Shown one piece after another: positions 21,201 through 21,707 of a stretch of 21,707 nucleotides of DNA; positions within the stretch are counted from its first letter, which is position 1; each line of letters starts with the position of its first letter. The stretch is taken from the IMG/VR virus record IMGVR_UViG_3300025655_000337, positions 1-21,707 of that record; one strand, 5' to 3'. Made by a program: the position numbers and the translations under genes. A model generated the notes under the pieces. The model did not search any database. It worked only from the letters and a program-made list of their open reading frames with translations, and had not been told where the DNA came from. The stretch comes from a virus.

Positions 21201-21707
21201 CAGATACTGGCGAATTTATTACTGCTAATAGTTACAATGCAGAGAACTTTAAGTATGATGTTCCATCTTATCAAAATTATAGATTAACTGATTACATTGA
21301 TATTAGACCTCGTGTTGCACCTTATACATTATCAACAAAATCTCCATTTGAGTTTTCTTCCAGGAACTTTGCTTTTGACGGACAATACTCAGAGTATACT
21401 TTGTGCCCTGGAGAAAATCTAATTCTTTCATATTCATATTATGTTGGAAGAATTGATAGAGTTTTCTTAAATAGTGATGGAACTTTTGATGTTGTTCAAG
21501 GAAATCCTTCTTTAACTCCCGTTCCACCACCACTCAAATCAAACTCTTTAGATATTGCAACAATTTCTATTCAACCTTACATTTATGATGTAAAAAATGT
21601 AAGTGTTGTCATGTCAAAATATAAGAGATACAGAATGTCTGACATCTCTTTACTTGAGGATAGAATTCAAAGAGTTGAAAAATTCACAACACTCTCCATG
21701 CTTGAGA
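18293..21707 (+). CDS. large DUF4815-type tail/baseplate structural protein, partial (3' end outside window)
   Basis: The frame opens at ATG 18293, 6 nt after the gp8 stop, and stays open for 1138 codons to the window edge. The start MPQETNLNVSPYFDDFDIDK, followed by YYKVLFKPGYPVQARELTTLQ and HIFKEGSVVIPG, is the hallmark N terminus of the DUF4815 family of phage structural proteins. Further on come a FVRPFSLFVRD / GPGKAYVNGYDVE segment, beta-rich linkers, EGRDSGATAIITR, and a conserved-looking late block with LTDYIDIRPRVAPY, YYVGRIDRVFLNSDGTF and QGNPSLTPVPPP. The last visible residues (LEDRIQRVEKFTTLSMLE) look like a coiled coil. In T4 gp9 and gp10 follow gp8; this protein is at that position but is much longer, so I give no T4 name. 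It probably links the wedge to fibres (inference). There is no Shine-Dalgarno. Confidence 0.9.
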   Translation, partial: MPQETNLNVSPYFDDFDIDKDYYKVLFKPGYPVQARELTTLQSILQNQVEQYGKHIFKEGSVVIPGQLRYENPLYAVEIEESFNGTPISLYFDQFLGKKLRGSSSGVTAEVVYLLKNTDSERGNYTLYLKYLQSGGDDFSNRIFQSGETLTLENPLTYGNFTIQVGQGVCNTISTNATSEGSGVSVAEGIYFVRGVFARVSAQTIILSQYSISPSYKVGFDIIEQVITADEDESLFDNAQGFSNYSAPGADRFKITLELSKRSIDDLDTNNFVEILRVQNGVPQFFDKNAQYNLIRDELARRTFDESGNYFVRPFSLFVRDSLNDRVLSEGIYFKNQRTVEGNNPSEDLMVYQIGPGKAYVNGYDVETIAPRLLDVPKPRTTQTTGTEVIPFNAGSLFVVNNAYGFPSIGLGTNTTVSLMDSRIGESPSVAAGTTIGLARIYDCVPESSYVDGTSRFNLRLFDIRTYTKIGLTSPFGGTGLSTPCFIEGKKSRATGYLKESISASGTELTLYETTGNFLENEQIVVNGIDNGRLIQSVTDYSISDIKSIYSQVGINTFNADLVLSRGSYIAKPGTTFRVNNGVVSAGLNNVFTKLVKVGDIVSYASTTFTGDPIYNKVTSIGAGGTSFTVAGITTVTDICEGALPAGSFDTTNIIKVSPSVDSTNSSLLTLLNIDNVSSVNFEGNEVIQRRSYNVASFSGSSISVTIDPSDADIFFDSFDEDRFLITYSDGDIEPLRSDQYNISLDGKTVTFNGLIKTSGTDAIVIATVRNIRPSSKSKKFNKVSSLVVSNSSLVNSGIGTTTLNDGLTYSNVYGTRVQDKIISLNVPDVVRVLAVYESNSIGEPALPTLLISGNPNNNQNFVVGEYIEGRDSGATAIITRKIDTNKLEYVYLNTIQFSVGEVVVGSESTEEAIISSKVLGDKNITKNFLLDDGQRDTFYDYSRIIRKSNLQEPNKKLKIIFQNYTIDSSDTGEFITANSYNAENFKYDVPSYQNYRLTDYIDIRPRVAPYTLSTKSPFEFSSRNFAFDGQYSEYTLCPGENLILSYSYYVGRIDRVFLNSDGTFDVVQGNPSLTPVPPPLKSNSLDIATISIQPYIYDVKNVSVVMSKYKRYRMSDISLLEDRIQRVEKFTTLSMLE

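Noticed and set aside
1-21707. tRNA, CRISPR, transposon, toxin-antitoxin or defence cassette
   Set aside because: No cloverleaf, regular spaced repeats, transposase motif or recognisable defence-protein motif was seen on reading the window; all sizeable frames are structural or small phage genes.

Overview
This AT-rich window looks like part of the late structural region of a T4-like myovirus, most probably a marine cyanophage (Synechococcus/Prochlorococcus) or a close relative. No sequence search was possible, so that assignment rests on recognising the protein families and their order. The order is gp25, gp6, a giant gp7-position protein, gp8, then a large DUF4815-type tail protein. The small genes upstream also resemble conserved cyanophage hypothetical proteins. 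No photosynthesis or other host-derived metabolic gene, tRNA, CRISPR array or insertion sequence was seen, so the host cannot be fixed from this window.

Layout. Positions 1-2408 hold a run of small tightly packed genes, all on the + strand. They are a truncated basic protein, a 47-aa membrane-type protein, a 63-aa hypothetical, a GT-A-type glycosyltransferase-like protein (552-1319), a 50-aa acidic protein, a 45-aa very basic protein, a strong intrinsic terminator (1616-1648), a 173-aa hypothetical whose ATG directly abuts the terminator T-run, and an 85-aa hypothetical. A sigma70-like promoter candidate lies before the glycosyltransferase.

Positions 2404-21707 form the baseplate block: gp25 (2433-2834), gp6 (2835-4742), the 3989-aa gp7-position protein (4747-16716), gp8 (16736-18286), and a >1138-aa DUF4815-type protein (18293 to beyond the window end). 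Genes are separated by 0-24 nt, have almost no Shine-Dalgarno sequences, and show two T4-type late-promoter matches (NATAAATA), each overlapping the stop codon of the preceding gene.

How the genes fit together. In T4, gp25, gp6, gp7 and gp8 assemble the baseplate wedge that surrounds the hub and drives sheath contraction, and the same set is encoded here as one co-oriented late block. The striking feature is the gp7-position protein. It is about four times as long as T4 gp7 (1032 aa) and is built from several recurring beta-rich modules plus a YHYH-like domain. One of those module types (GxGY) also occurs inside an insertion in gp8. No wholly new system such as defence, CRISPR or a mobile element was found. 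The novelty lies in the modular architecture of the baseplate proteins and in the compact regulatory arrangement.
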